From NCBI RefSeq assembly GCF_005938675.2, contig NZ_VCCH02000011.1, positions 62,001 through 126,000 on the forward strand: 64,000 bases of DNA. Direction: 5' to 3'. Shown in pieces: positions 1 through 8,434 of this stretch (within the stretch, counting starts at the first letter, position 1; the number at the start of each line of letters is the position of its first letter). Source of the stretch: Mycobacterium sp. KBS0706 (GTDB lineage: Bacteria; Pseudomonadota; Alphaproteobacteria; DSM-16000; Inquilinaceae). The position numbers and the translations under genes are program-made. The notes under the pieces are model-generated. The model was not told the DNA's origin. It did not search any database and saw only the letters and a program-made list of their open reading frames with translations.

Positions 1-164
1 CTGGCAAGGAGGGGCCGCTCCCCGGCACGATCAGGGACGCCGGCCTCGGAAAGCGGAGCAGCAGCAGGAAATGCGTCATGTCGGAAGCCGCCGGCCTCAC
101 CCTTGCGGAAGGCGTCGCTCATGATCCGGCGGGCCTCGCAGCCGTGAGGAAACGGGCCACCGCG

Positions 165-554
165 ATGAAGATCCTGCTCGTCGATGACGACGAGCTGTTC
201 CTGGAATTCGCCGCAGCCATGCTGCGGGCCAGCGGCGCCGTCGTGGAGACTTGTGCCAGCGCCACCGAGGCCATGGCCGCGCTGCATCTCGACGACGATA
301 AGCCGGCACAGGACTTCGACGCCGTGCTGATCGACATCGTCATGCCGGAGGTTTCGGGCACCGAGCTGTGCTCGCTGATCCGCGGCCACGGCGGCTACGG
401 CGACCTGCCGGTGATCATGATCAGCGCCACCCGCGACATGAGCCTGATCGACCAGGCGTTGACCGCCGGCGGCTCCTCCTACATCCAGAAGCCGATCCAG
501 GCCGCGACCTTCGCCGAGGAGATCCGGCAGAAAATCGCGGCGGCGCAGGGCTGA
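165..554 (+). CDS. Single-domain response regulator (CheY-like receiver)
   Basis: This is a 129-residue stand-alone receiver domain that should accept a phosphoryl group from a histidine kinase in the cytoplasm. The acidic pocket (VDDDE, residues 6-10), phospho-acceptor Asp57 in LIDIVMPE, switch Ser87/Thr89 in ISATR and Lys109 in QKP are all present. There is no output domain, so it probably acts by protein contact or phosphorelay. The ATG at 165 puts the MKILLVDDD strand at the N-terminus. An earlier ATG at 78 is possible, and the frame is open to the left window edge, so an N-terminal extension or a fusion cannot be excluded. The cognate kinase is not in the window. Confidence 0.85.
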   Translation: MKILLVDDDELFLEFAAAMLRASGAVVETCASATEAMAALHLDDDKPAQDFDAVLIDIVMPEVSGTELCSLIRGHGGYGDLPVIMISATRDMSLIDQALTAGGSSYIQKPIQAATFAEEIRQKIAAAQG

Positions 555-575
555 CCAGAGAGTCGGGGATCGCCC

Positions 576-1052
576 CTACTCGTCGAGCCGGGCTGCCGTT
601 CGATAGGTCCCGAGAAGGGCCTGCCACCATTCGCCGTGCCGCTGCAGGAACACCGGGTCGGGGAAGCGGTGCCGGGCGACATGCTCCTGGGGCACGCTGT
701 CCCAGCCGCGATGTTCGACGGTAACGCGGGTCCCATCACCGACCGGCTCGAACCGGACCTCGACCTCGGTGGCCTGATCGGGCGCGAAGCTGGCTTGCCG
801 CCAGGAGAAGGCCAGGCGGCTGCCCGGCTCCCACACCGAGATCCGGCCGATCTCGAAGATGCGTCCGTCCGGATAGGTCTCGGTGAACCGGCCGCCGAGC
901 CCGGGCTCGAACCCCAGCGTTCCGGGCGCACCGGGGCTGAACTGGAACAGCGGGTTCGGCCGCCACCATTCGCCGATACCCCGGACGAAGGCGGTGAAGG
1001 CCCGCTCCGGCGCCGCCGGGACACGCAGCGAGACAAGGATGCGCGAGGTCAT
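576..1052 (-). CDS. SRPBCC/AHSA1-family protein
   Basis: A 158-residue START-like protein of the Aha1-C/SRPBCC superfamily, whose fold binds hydrophobic ligands; the ligand is not predictable. The opening strand (RILVSLRVPAAPERAFTAF), the GEWWRPNPLFQF segment, the GGRFTETYPDGRIFEIGRI strand pair and a C-terminal helix with a GEWWQALLGTYR end are typical. The start at 1052 overlaps the stop of the upstream ArsR gene in an ATGA, so the two are translationally coupled. ArsR-AHSA1 pairs are common in proteobacteria, and the regulator usually controls its own operon. Confidence 0.85.
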   Translation of the reverse strand: MTSRILVSLRVPAAPERAFTAFVRGIGEWWRPNPLFQFSPGAPGTLGFEPGLGGRFTETYPDGRIFEIGRISVWEPGSRLAFSWRQASFAPDQATEVEVRFEPVGDGTRVTVEHRGWDSVPQEHVARHRFPDPVFLQRHGEWWQALLGTYRTAARLDE

Positions 1053-1396
1053 TCGGATTGCTCCAGATGTGCCTTGAACGCGGCGAGCTGATCGACCCAC
1101 AGCCGCTCGGTCTCGGCCAGCCAGGCTTTCAGATCGGCCATCGGTTCCGGCCTCAGGCTGTAGATGCGGACACGGGCATCGAAGTCCGGATGCGCCTCCT
1201 CGACCAGCCCGCCCGCCTTCAGCGTGCGCAGGTGCCGGCTGAGCGCCGGGGGGTTCAGCCCCAGCGCCTCCGCCAGTTCCCCCGCCCGCCGCGGCCGCTC
1301 GCGCAGCAGCTCGACCACCCGCCGGCGATGCGGATCGGCAAGCGCCGCCAGGGTCTGGTCGAGGACCGTCCGGCCGAGAGCGGCGGCCGGCCTCAC
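1049..1396 (-). CDS. ArsR-family winged-helix regulator
   Basis: A 115-residue winged-helix DNA-binding protein. It reads TLAALADPHRRRVVELLRE near the N-terminus, followed by a recognition-helix segment ALSRHLRTLKAGGLV and a beta wing (ARVRIYSL). There is no CxC metal motif, so it is likely one of the non-metal ArsR proteins that travel with SRPBCC genes. I chose the GTG at 1396, which overlaps the stop of the upstream VOC gene by 4 bases (GTGA). The longer open frame upstream is the antisense-free shadow of the VOC gene. The operon order is VOC, ArsR, AHSA1. Confidence 0.85.
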   Translation of the reverse strand: MRPAAALGRTVLDQTLAALADPHRRRVVELLRERPRRAGELAEALGLNPPALSRHLRTLKAGGLVEEAHPDFDARVRIYSLRPEPMADLKAWLAETERLWVDQLAAFKAHLEQSE

Positions 1397-1869
1397 ATCC
1401 AGCCTTCGATCTTCAGCCCGGATGCCTGCTCCGCCTCTTCGCGCGACACGCTGCGGACGGTCTGGCCGAAGACCCAGACATGGCCTTCCGGGTCGGTCGC
1501 GCGGTAGGTGCGGTCGCCATAGAACTGGTCGGACGGGCCCTGCAGGACCACCGCCCCGGCCGCCTTCGCCCGGGCGCAATGCTCGTCGATGCCATGATCG
1601 ATGTGGACGTGGATCGACTGAGTGTTCTTGCCGCCGACCGAGGCCGGGCTGGCGACGGTGTCCGTCCATTCGGACCCGACATAGATCAGGCCGTCGCCGA
1701 CCCGCATCTCGGAATGGGCGATGTTGCCGGCCTGGTCGGTGATGACCATGCTGCGCTCGAAGCCGAAGGCCTGCTCCAGCCAGTCGAGTGCGGCCTTGGG
1801 GTCCTTGTAGAAGATGCTCGGCGTCAGCGCCGGGCGCGAAATGGAGTCAGCCACGCTCATCTCCTTCAC
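1393..1869 (-). CDS. VOC-family (glyoxalase/PhnB-like) protein
   Basis: A protein of 155-158 residues with the two beta-alpha-beta-beta-beta modules of the vicinal-oxygen-chelate superfamily. The N-terminal half reads LTPSIFYKDPKAALDWLEQAFGF and the C-terminal half TYRATDPEGHVWVFGQ. PhnB-like members of this length often have no assigned substrate. The first possible start is a GTG at 1869; an ATG lies at 1860, but the GAAGGAG just before it leaves almost no spacing, so the start is unresolved. It is the first gene of the coupled VOC-ArsR-AHSA1 operon. Confidence 0.8.
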   Translation of the reverse strand: MKEMSVADSISRPALTPSIFYKDPKAALDWLEQAFGFERSMVITDQAGNIAHSEMRVGDGLIYVGSEWTDTVASPASVGGKNTQSIHVHIDHGIDEHCARAKAAGAVVLQGPSDQFYGDRTYRATDPEGHVWVFGQTVRSVSREEAEQASGLKIEGWM

Positions 1870-1973
1870 TCTATAGGAAACATTTAACTACAGAGAGAAA
1901 TATCGAGTCAAGCGACCGTTGCCACAGTGCCCGCAGCGGTCAGCGGCGGCTCGCGTTCCGACCGGACCGCGAG

Positions 1974-2471
1974 CTAGCGGCCGATCACCTTGTGCGACAC
2001 CGTCTCCACGATCTTCTCGGCATTGCGTCGGGCGGTATCCGCATCGTCGGCAACGGACCGGATCGTCAAGAGATCGCCATCGCGCAGAATGATGGCGGTA
2101 GAGCCGATCATGGGCCCCATGGACCAATTGGTAATCCAGCCGACCGCAGGGGAAACGCTCAACCCGGTCAAGCTGCAGGCCGGGTCCTTGGCCTGGCAGA
2201 GCCGTTCCAGGTCGAGCGTCGACGTCTGGCCCGAGCGCACGCGCTGCTCCGTGCCGTCGGTCTGGCGGCCGATCTTGATGTCGATCATCGGCTCGCCCTT
2301 GCAGTCGGCACAGAACAGCGTGATGCGCCCGGGCTCGGCCTTGTGGGTGAAGCCGGCCCCGAGCGCGGCGCTCGCGTCGTCCGCCACGGTCGAAAGGTCG
2401 TGAACGGCGAAGCCCTCCGCATGAGCTTCCGTCGCGACCAGCACCGCTATGCTCAGGACCAGAAAACGCAT
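1974..2471 (-). CDS. Exported protein of unknown function
   Basis: A 165-residue protein with a clear Sec signal peptide (MRFLVLSIAVLVATEAHA, cleavage before EG), so it is periplasmic. I do not recognise a family. The mature part contains a CADC pair near residue 54 and two further cysteines (LCQAKDPAC), which could form disulfides. A C-terminal helix has alternating charge (DADTARRNAEKIVETVSHKVIGR). It lies 23 bp downstream of the NitT/TauT-type binding-protein gene on the same strand and may be co-transcribed with that importer. Confidence 0.7.
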   Translation of the reverse strand: MRFLVLSIAVLVATEAHAEGFAVHDLSTVADDASAALGAGFTHKAEPGRITLFCADCKGEPMIDIKIGRQTDGTEQRVRSGQTSTLDLERLCQAKDPACSLTGLSVSPAVGWITNWSMGPMIGSTAIILRDGDLLTIRSVADDADTARRNAEKIVETVSHKVIGR

Positions 2472-2494
2472 CGGCGGGCTCCGCTCCGATAGAG

Positions 2495-3508
2495 CTACTT
2501 GATCGCCTGCGCCTTCTCGGCAAAGCGCGGGTCCCAGGTCTTGGTCAGGTCGATCGCCGCATCCTTCAGCTCCGGGCTGAAGCGGTGCAGGATATCGAGC
2601 GCGGTCTGCATGCCCTCCGGCTTGATCAGCCCGTCGCGGGAATACATCGGCAGCGAGGCCTTCACCGCCGCGACATAGAGGTCGCGGTCGCCCAGCAGGT
2701 ATTCCTCCGGCACCACCGCGGCCACATCCTCCGGCGTCGCCGTGGCCAGCCAGCGCAGCGACTTCATGAAGGCGTTGACCAGCGCCTGCGCCGTCTCCGG
2801 ATTGTCCTCGATGAAGTCCTCCTTGGCGTAGAGCACCGCGGCCGGCACCGGGCCGCCGAACACCGCCTTCACCCCCTCCTCCGTCCGGGTGTCGACCAGG
2901 ACGGTGGCGGCGCCGCTGGACTGCAGCTTGGAGATCACCGGGTCGAGATTGGCCATGGCGTCGATCTCGCCATGCTGCATCGCCGCCACCGCGCTGGGGC
3001 CGCCGCCGACCGAGACGAAGGACACGTCGTCCGGCGTCAGCCCTTCCTTGGCCAGCAGCGCATTGACGAAGAAGTTGGTCGAGGAGCCGGGGGCGGTGAC
3101 GCCGATCTTGCGGCCCTTGAGGTCGGCCACCGACTTGATCTCCCCGGCGAGCGACTGCCGCACCACCAGCACGATGCCGGGGAAGCGGCCGAGCTCGACC
3201 ATCGCCCGGATGTCCTGGCCCTTGGCCTGCATCAGGATGGTGTGCTCATAGGCGCCGGTGGTGACGTCGGTCGACCCGCCCATCATCGCCTGCAGGCTCT
3301 TGGCGCCGCCGGCGAAGTCGCTGATCTCGACCTCCAGCCCCTCCTCCTGGAAGAAGCCCTTCTTCTCGGCCACGGTCAGCGGCAGGTAGTACAAGAGCGG
3401 CTTGCCGCCGACGCCGATATTGACATGCGTCTTCTCCGGCGCCGCCATGGCCGGCACAGCGAGCGCCAGGCCGAGAACGAGGGCCATCCCGCGCAGCAGG
3501 GTCTTCAT
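2495..3508 (-). CDS. ABC transporter substrate-binding protein, NitT/TauT (SsuA-like) family
   Basis: A 337-residue periplasmic binding protein with a signal peptide ending in AVPAMA. The fold markers are KPLLYYLPLTVAEKKGFFQEEGL and a DFAGGAKSLQAMMGGSTDV segment, as in the SsuA/TauA/THI5-like proteins that bring sulfonates, nitrate, riboflavin or pyrimidine precursors to the membrane. The ligand cannot be read from sequence. It is the last gene of an operon transcribed ATPase, permease, binding protein, with 10 bp between it and the permease. Confidence 0.9.
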   Translation of the reverse strand: MKTLLRGMALVLGLALAVPAMAAPEKTHVNIGVGGKPLLYYLPLTVAEKKGFFQEEGLEVEISDFAGGAKSLQAMMGGSTDVTTGAYEHTILMQAKGQDIRAMVELGRFPGIVLVVRQSLAGEIKSVADLKGRKIGVTAPGSSTNFFVNALLAKEGLTPDDVSFVSVGGGPSAVAAMQHGEIDAMANLDPVISKLQSSGAATVLVDTRTEEGVKAVFGGPVPAAVLYAKEDFIEDNPETAQALVNAFMKSLRWLATATPEDVAAVVPEEYLLGDRDLYVAAVKASLPMYSRDGLIKPEGMQTALDILHRFSPELKDAAIDLTKTWDPRFAEKAQAIK

Positions 3509-3518
3509 CCGTTTCCTC

Positions 3519-4328
3519 CTATCCTTGGGCCGAGGCTGCGGCCGCGCTGTCGGGCCGCCACACCAGGAGCCGCCGCTCGATCACCGAGACGAAAGCATCG
3601 ATCGCCACCACGAAGGCCGACAGCACCAGCATGCCGGAGAACACCCCGACCACGTCGAACACGCCCTCGGCCTGGGCGATGCGGTAGCCGAGCCCGGCGG
3701 TGGCGCCGAGATATTCGCCGACCACGGCGCCGACCAGGGCGAAGCCAACCGAGGTGTGCAGGCTGGAGAACACCCAGGACAGCGCCGAGGGCATGTAGAC
3801 ATGGCGCAGCAGCTGTCGATCGTTCATGCCCAGCATACGGGCGTTGGCCAGCACGGTCGGGCTGACCTCGCGCACGCCCTGGTAGACGTTGAAGAAGACG
3901 ATGAAGAACACCAGCGTGACGCCCAGCGCCACCTTCGACCAGATGCCGAGGCCGAACCACAGAGCGAAGATCGGTGCCAGCACCACCCGCGGCAGCGCGT
4001 TGGCGGCCTTGATGTAAGGGTCGAACACCGCCGCCGCCATGGCCCGCCGGGCGAACCAGAAGCCGAGTGCCGTGCCGCCGAGCGAGCCGATGGCGAAGGC
4101 CAGCACTGTCTCCAGCAGGGTGACGCCGAGATGGCGCCAGATCACGCCCGAGGCGAAGTCCTTCCAGGTCCGCTCGATCACGCCGAGCGGCGTGGCGAAG
4201 AAGAACGGGTCGAGGATCTTCGTCGCTGTCAGCACGTGCCAGGCCAGGAGGCAGATCACCGCGACCGCGATCTGCCAGAACAGGATGCGGCCCCGGCCTG
4301 CGGAACGCCCCTCAGACGACATCGCCAT
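3519..4328 (-). CDS. ABC transporter permease, SsuC/TauC family
   Basis: A 269-residue inner-membrane permease with about six hydrophobic helices. A conserved cytoplasmic loop (MLGMNDRQLLRHVYMPSAL) would contact the ATPase. It pairs with the neighbouring ATPase and binding protein as a complete importer. The start is ATG 4328 or ATG 4322; either overlaps the ATPase stop at 4312, indicating coupling. Confidence 0.9.
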   Translation of the reverse strand: MAMSSEGRSAGRGRILFWQIAVAVICLLAWHVLTATKILDPFFFATPLGVIERTWKDFASGVIWRHLGVTLLETVLAFAIGSLGGTALGFWFARRAMAAAVFDPYIKAANALPRVVLAPIFALWFGLGIWSKVALGVTLVFFIVFFNVYQGVREVSPTVLANARMLGMNDRQLLRHVYMPSALSWVFSSLHTSVGFALVGAVVGEYLGATAGLGYRIAQAEGVFDVVGVFSGMLVLSAFVVAIDAFVSVIERRLLVWRPDSAAAASAQG

Positions 4329-5142
4329 AGGCCTTCATCACCTCGTCCTTCAGCGCCGCCCAGATCGCCCGGTGCAGCGCCACGAATTCGGGGTCGTGCC
4401 GGGATTCGGCCAGCTCGCGCGGCCGGGGCAGCCCGACCCGGTGGTCGGCGATGATCCGCGCCTGCGGCCCGGCGGACAGCACCACCACCCGGTCGGCCAG
4501 GGCGATCGCCTCCTCCAAATCGTGGGTCACGAACAGCACGGCCTTGCGCTCGGCCGACCACAGCGACAGCAGCAGGTCGCCCATCACGATCCGGGTCTGG
4601 GCGTCGAGCGGGCCGAAGGGCTCGTCCATCAGCAGCAGCTTCGGCTCCAGGATCAGCATCTGGGCCAGGGCGACGCGCTTCTTCTGGCCGCCGGACAGCT
4701 GGTGCGGATAGCGGTCGCCCATCGAGGCGAGGCCGACCCGCGTCAGCCAGGCCTGCGCCCGGTCCCGCGCCTCCGCCATCGCCACGCCGCGCACCGAGAG
4801 GCCGACGGCGACATTGTCGCGCGCGGTCTTCCACGGCATCAGGGAGTCGGCCTGGAACAGGTAGCCGGCGTCGCGGTTCAGCCCCTGCAGGGAGCGGCCG
4901 AACACGGTGCAGCCGCCGGACGCCGCCGGCACCAGCCCGGCGGCGACGTTCAACAGGGTCGACTTGCCGCAGCCGGTCGGGCCGACAATGGCGGTGAACT
5001 CGCCGTCGGCCACCACTAGGTCGGTCTCGCCCAGCGCGACGTAGCGCCCGCCGCCCTTCAGCGGGTAGGCGACCGAAATCCCGGAAAACGCGATGGCCGG
5101 CGGGGCATCTCCGCTGCGCGCCGCCTCGGCGACTCTCTGCAC
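4312..5142 (-). CDS. ABC transporter ATP-binding protein, SsuB/TauB family
   Basis: The cytoplasmic ATPase of the NitT/TauT-type importer, about 276 residues. It shows Walker A GPTGCGKST, signature LSGGQKKRVALAQ, Walker B LLLMDEPFGPLD and switch His in FVTHDLEEA. A YLFQADSLMPWKT Q-loop is typical of this family. I chose GTG 5142 because a GAGGGA lies 8 bases upstream and the family homology starts shortly after; the frame is open to 5244. It is the first gene of the operon and is divergent from the alcohol dehydrogenase at 5302. Confidence 0.88.
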   Translation of the reverse strand: MQRVAEAARSGDAPPAIAFSGISVAYPLKGGGRYVALGETDLVVADGEFTAIVGPTGCGKSTLLNVAAGLVPAASGGCTVFGRSLQGLNRDAGYLFQADSLMPWKTARDNVAVGLSVRGVAMAEARDRAQAWLTRVGLASMGDRYPHQLSGGQKKRVALAQMLILEPKLLLMDEPFGPLDAQTRIVMGDLLLSLWSAERKAVLFVTHDLEEAIALADRVVVLSAGPQARIIADHRVGLPRPRELAESRHDPEFVALHRAIWAALKDEVMKAYGDVV

Positions 5143-5301
5143 TCCTGGCTTCCCTCGGATGATCGGCCCTGGGCGGCCTCTTGGGACTCGGGCGGCAGTC
5201 TGTCCCAGATCCGGCTCGGCTTTCCAGTCAAACGCGCTCGACAATCGCGATATGTCCGATCAATTTGGGACCATCCGCCGCGAAGCCGATACGGACCGAC
5301 G

Positions 5302-6312
5302 ATGAAAGCGATCCTCTGCGAGAAGCCCGAGACCCTGCGCCTGATCGACCGGCCGGAGCCGCAGCGCCGCCCGGGCGAGGTGCTGGTGCGGATCCGCCGG
5401 GTCGGCATCTGCGGCACCGACTATCACATCTACAAGGGCAACCAACCCTATTTCGAGTATCCGCGGGTCATCGGGCACGAACTCGGCGCCGAGGTGGTCG
5501 AGGCCGATGCCGGCAGCGCCTTCCGCCCGGGCCAGGTCGTCGCCATCCAGCCCTATCTGCATTGCGGCAGCTGCGGCGCCTGCCGGCGCGGCCGCACCAA
5601 TTGCTGCAAAAGCCTGTCGGTGCTGGGCGTGCATCGCGACGGCGGCCTGTGCGAATTCCTGTCGGTGCCGGAGCAGAACGTCGTGCCGGCCGAGGGCTTG
5701 AGCCTGGACCAGGCGGCGATGGTCGAGTTCCTGGCGATCGGCGCCCATGGCATCCGCCGGGGCGCGCCGGGCGCCGGCGACCGGGTGCTGGTGGTCGGCG
5801 CCGGGCCGATCGGCATCGCCGCGACCATCTTCGCCAAGCTGCGCGGTGCCCATGTCAGCGTGCTGGACCTGAATCCGGGCCGCCTCGCCTTCAGCCGCGA
5901 CGTGCTGCGGGCCGATGCGGTGTTCGAGGGCGGCGGCGACATCGACCACCGGCTGAAGCAGGCGACCGACGGCGATTTCTTCGACCTCGTGGTCGACGCC
6001 ACCGGCAGCCCGGCGGCGATGCGCAAGGGCTTCTCCTACGTCGCCCATGCCGGCGCCTATGTGCTGCTGGGCATCGTCCTCGGCGAGATCGGCTTCTCCG
6101 ACCCCGAATTCCACAAGCGCGAGACCACGCTCCTGGCCAGCCGCAACGCCACGCGCGAGGATTTCGAGCATGTGCTGGCATCGATGCGGGCCGGGCATGT
6201 GCCGACCGCGGCGCTGGCCAGCCATCGCGGCGGCCTGGCCGAGGTGCCGAATCTGGTGCCGGGCTGGAGCCGTCCGGAGGCCGGGGTGATCAAGGCTCTG
6301 GTCGAGGTCTAA
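5302..6312 (+). CDS. Zinc-dependent medium-chain alcohol dehydrogenase
   Basis: A 336-residue NAD(P)-dependent dehydrogenase of the MDR superfamily. Catalytic zinc ligands Cys37 and the His59/Glu60 pair (GICGTD, VIGHELG) and the four structural-zinc cysteines (C88, C91, C94, C102) are all present. The Rossmann motif is VVGAGPIGIAA. It resembles the sugar-acid/polyol branch (threonine, galactonate or sorbitol dehydrogenase-like), but the substrate is not decidable. Its stop shares bases with the stop of the convergent gene at 6309. Confidence 0.9.
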   Translation: MKAILCEKPETLRLIDRPEPQRRPGEVLVRIRRVGICGTDYHIYKGNQPYFEYPRVIGHELGAEVVEADAGSAFRPGQVVAIQPYLHCGSCGACRRGRTNCCKSLSVLGVHRDGGLCEFLSVPEQNVVPAEGLSLDQAAMVEFLAIGAHGIRRGAPGAGDRVLVVGAGPIGIAATIFAKLRGAHVSVLDLNPGRLAFSRDVLRADAVFEGGGDIDHRLKQATDGDFFDLVVDATGSPAAMRKGFSYVAHAGAYVLLGIVLGEIGFSDPEFHKRETTLLASRNATREDFEHVLASMRAGHVPTAALASHRGGLAEVPNLVPGWSRPEAGVIKALVEV

Positions 6313-6671
6313 CCAAACAGCGCCATCGGCATCCGGTCGGACGCCGCGGCCGACGGCACGGAGACCACCACCCGCTTTTCCTCCATGGCGATGACGTGGC
6401 CGAGCCCGCGGCGGATCTCCTCCACCTCGCGGCCGGTCAGCGGGGTGACCGGCATGGGACCGGTGAACACCGCCGCCCGGCGATCGGCCGGCAGCTCGAG
6501 ATAGTTCAGCGCGGAAATGGCGCCTTCGGGAATGTCGCGGCGCAGGAAGTCATACCCACGGCGCAGGAAGTGGACTTCCCAATGGTCGAGGGCGACGTCG
6601 AGCTTCTGCAAATACCGCTCCGCCAATGGAGCCAAAAAGAGATCATAATAACTGGATATTTCCCCACACAT
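6309..6671 (-). CDS. Hypothetical protein, 120 aa
   Basis: I do not recognise this protein. The first 14 codons are noticeably AT-rich (ATG TGT GGG GAA ATA TCC AGT TAT TAT GAT), unlike the GC-rich remainder. The middle reads as two helices (ERYLQKLDVALDHWEVHFLRRGYDFLRRD), and no signal peptide or membrane segment is visible. A GGGGTGG ribosome-binding site sits 4-5 bases before the ATG. It lies 42 bp downstream of the coiled-coil gene at 6714 on the same strand, so the pair probably forms an operon. Confidence 0.6.
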   Translation of the reverse strand: MCGEISSYYDLFLAPLAERYLQKLDVALDHWEVHFLRRGYDFLRRDIPEGAISALNYLELPADRRAAVFTGPMPVTPLTGREVEEIRRGLGHVIAMEEKRVVVSVPSAAASDRMPMALFG

Positions 6672-6713
6672 GCGACCACCCCTGGCTGATCCGGCTCACC
6701 CCCGGCAGCGCCA

Positions 6714-7091
6714 TCATTGACGGCCATCGTGAATTGTTCGTGAACTCTGATGCGGGGAAGCGACGTCGTAGCGATCGGCCGGGTGGAACGGCCGGGTGCG
6801 CAGGTCGAGCCGCCGCTTCAGCCGCTTGATCTCCTCCTGCAGCCGGGCGTTCTCGCTGCGCAGCTGCCGCATCCGTGAATCCGCCGCGGCGAGCCGGTCG
6901 GTGAACGGATCCATCCATTGCGACCGGACCGGACGCGACACCCGGGCCGGCGCCAGCAGGTCCCACCAGCTCCAGCCGCCGCCGCGCACCAGCTTGTCTG
7001 CCGCCAGGGCCGCGGCCGCCCGCTCCCCGTCATGGTCGGAACCGAGCATCCCCAGGATCCGGATCAGCCGCGTCAGATCGCCTTTGAGCAT
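6714..7091 (-). CDS. Small protein with helical N-terminus and coiled coil
   Basis: A 125-residue protein hidden in a much longer open frame that is otherwise a shadow of the SorC gene. It begins MLKGDLTRLIRILGMLGSD and continues with an alanine-rich helix (GERAAAALAADKLV), a WSWWDLLAP turn and a coiled-coil segment (RMRQLRSENARLQEEIKRLKRRLD). The N-terminal GSDHDGERAAAALAADKLV pattern resembles small alphaproteobacterial hypothetical proteins with a gene- or phage-associated distribution, but I cannot assign a function. The ATG is preceded by AAGGGGG at a workable distance. Confidence 0.65.
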   Translation of the reverse strand: MLKGDLTRLIRILGMLGSDHDGERAAAALAADKLVRGGGWSWWDLLAPARVSRPVRSQWMDPFTDRLAAADSRMRQLRSENARLQEEIKRLKRRLDLRTRPFHPADRYDVASPHQSSRTIHDGRQ

Positions 7092-7355
7092 CCGCCTGCC
7101 CCCTTGCTGCCGCACGCCCCCTGAGATGGCGGACGCGCCTGCGGCGGCAAGCCCGTGCCTCCGCCGGACTGGCCTGCCGCTTCTCGGCTGGTCGGCCGTG
7201 GCCGGATTTGGTATGGTTCGATCATCGCAAAGGCCGCGGGCCGCACCGGGACACCGGCGCGGCCCGTTCCGTTTGCGCGGCCGGTGCGGGACCGCTTGCA
7301 GCGGACCGGTCCTGCCCGCACCATGGCGACCGGGAAACGCCGGACGGGACACCGA

Positions 7356-8372
7356 ATGAGCGAGACGCGCCGCCGCCTGGAGACCGCGAAAGCCCGTCCG
7401 CGGGTGCCGAAGACGGATTCGGCCGAGATCCCGGTCGACCCCGAGCAGCAGCAGCAGATCCGCATCGCCTGGGCCTATTTCGTCGAGGGCCTGACCCAGG
7501 CCGAGATCGCCGAGCGGCTTGGGCTGACCCGCCTCCGGGTCAATCGGATCCTGCAGATCTGCCGCGAGGCGGGGGTGATCCAGATCCGTATCCAATCCCC
7601 CCTCGCCTCCTGCGTGGCGCTGGAGCGGGCGCTGATCCGCCGCTACGGGCTGCGCGACGCCGTGGTGGTGCCGACGCCGCGCGACGAGGACAAGATCCGC
7701 GCCGCCATCGGCGTCGCCCTCGGCGGCTATGTCGACAACGCCGTGCATGACGGCATGCTGGTCGGCATCGGCTGGGGCCTGACCCTGCGGCTGGGGCTGC
7801 AGTCGATCCGGCGGCGGCGGATGACCGACCTGTCGGTGGTGTCGCTGATCGGCAGCATGACGCGCGGCTCGGGCGAGAACACCTTCGAGATCGTCTCTCG
7901 CTTCGCCGACCTGCATGACGCCGACCGTTTCTACCTCGCCGCCCCGGTCTATGCCGATGACGAGGCCCAGCGCGACGGCCTGCTGGCCCGCGGCGTGCTG
8001 CGCGAGATCTATGACAAGGCGAAATCGGCCGACATGGCGCTGATCAGCGTCGGCAATGTCTCGGACCACAATCTGATGCTGGCGCTCGGCGTCGTCGACC
8101 GCGAGGTCGCGGCGCTGCGCGCGGCTGGCGCCGTCGGCGACGTGCTGGGCAACTGGCTGGACGCCGAGGGCCGGCCGGTCGACCACCCGCTGAACCAGCG
8201 CATGGTGGCGCTGTCGCTCGACGACCTGGCCCGGATCCCGACCGTGGTCCTGGCCTCGGGCGGCAGCTACAAGTTCGAGATCATCCGCGCCGCTCTGCGC
8301 CGCCGCTGCATCAACGTCCTGATCACCGATGAGAAGCTGGCGGAACGGCTTGCGGAAGACCGCGAAGGCTGA
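7356..8372 (+). CDS. SorC/DeoR-type sugar-responsive transcriptional regulator
   Basis: A regulator of about 338 residues. The N-terminal helix-turn-helix (GLTQAEIAERLGLTRLRVNRILQICREAGVI) is followed by the SorC sugar-binding domain (RRYGLRDAVVV, GMLVGIGWGLTL, CINVLITDEKLAERL). Family members bind phosphorylated sugars and control nearby catabolic or uptake genes. The best target here is the sugar ABC operon at 9602-13455, whose promoter overlaps a TTGTATC/GATACAA palindrome, plus the ATCase 62 bp downstream on the same strand. The start may also be ATG 7323. Confidence 0.88.
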   Translation: MSETRRRLETAKARPRVPKTDSAEIPVDPEQQQQIRIAWAYFVEGLTQAEIAERLGLTRLRVNRILQICREAGVIQIRIQSPLASCVALERALIRRYGLRDAVVVPTPRDEDKIRAAIGVALGGYVDNAVHDGMLVGIGWGLTLRLGLQSIRRRRMTDLSVVSLIGSMTRGSGENTFEIVSRFADLHDADRFYLAAPVYADDEAQRDGLLARGVLREIYDKAKSADMALISVGNVSDHNLMLALGVVDREVAALRAAGAVGDVLGNWLDAEGRPVDHPLNQRMVALSLDDLARIPTVVLASGGSYKFEIIRAALRRRCINVLITDEKLAERLAEDREG

Positions 8373-8434
8373 GATGACTCGGCTCCGCATCGGCGCCGAG
8401 CGCGCCGCCTCTCTCCGGATCGCGGGCTGACACC

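Noticed and set aside
1..147. Open plus-strand frame ending at 147, possible end of an upstream gene
   Set aside because: It has no recognisable protein pattern and is too short to support; the response regulator frame also spans the region.
2585..3865. Long plus-strand open frame over the ABC importer genes
   Set aside because: It is arginine/histidine-rich with no domain, and is the antisense shadow of genes with clear families.
7092..7355. Possible gene or ncRNA in the 264-bp gap before the SorC gene
   Set aside because: I see only a SorC in-frame extension without a ribosome-binding site, and no clear promoter, hairpin or conserved protein.
7356..8390. Minus-strand continuation of the 125-aa gene frame through the SorC gene
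   Set aside because: The SorC protein on the plus strand has full domain matches; only the part from 7091 downward has its own start site and coherent protein pattern.
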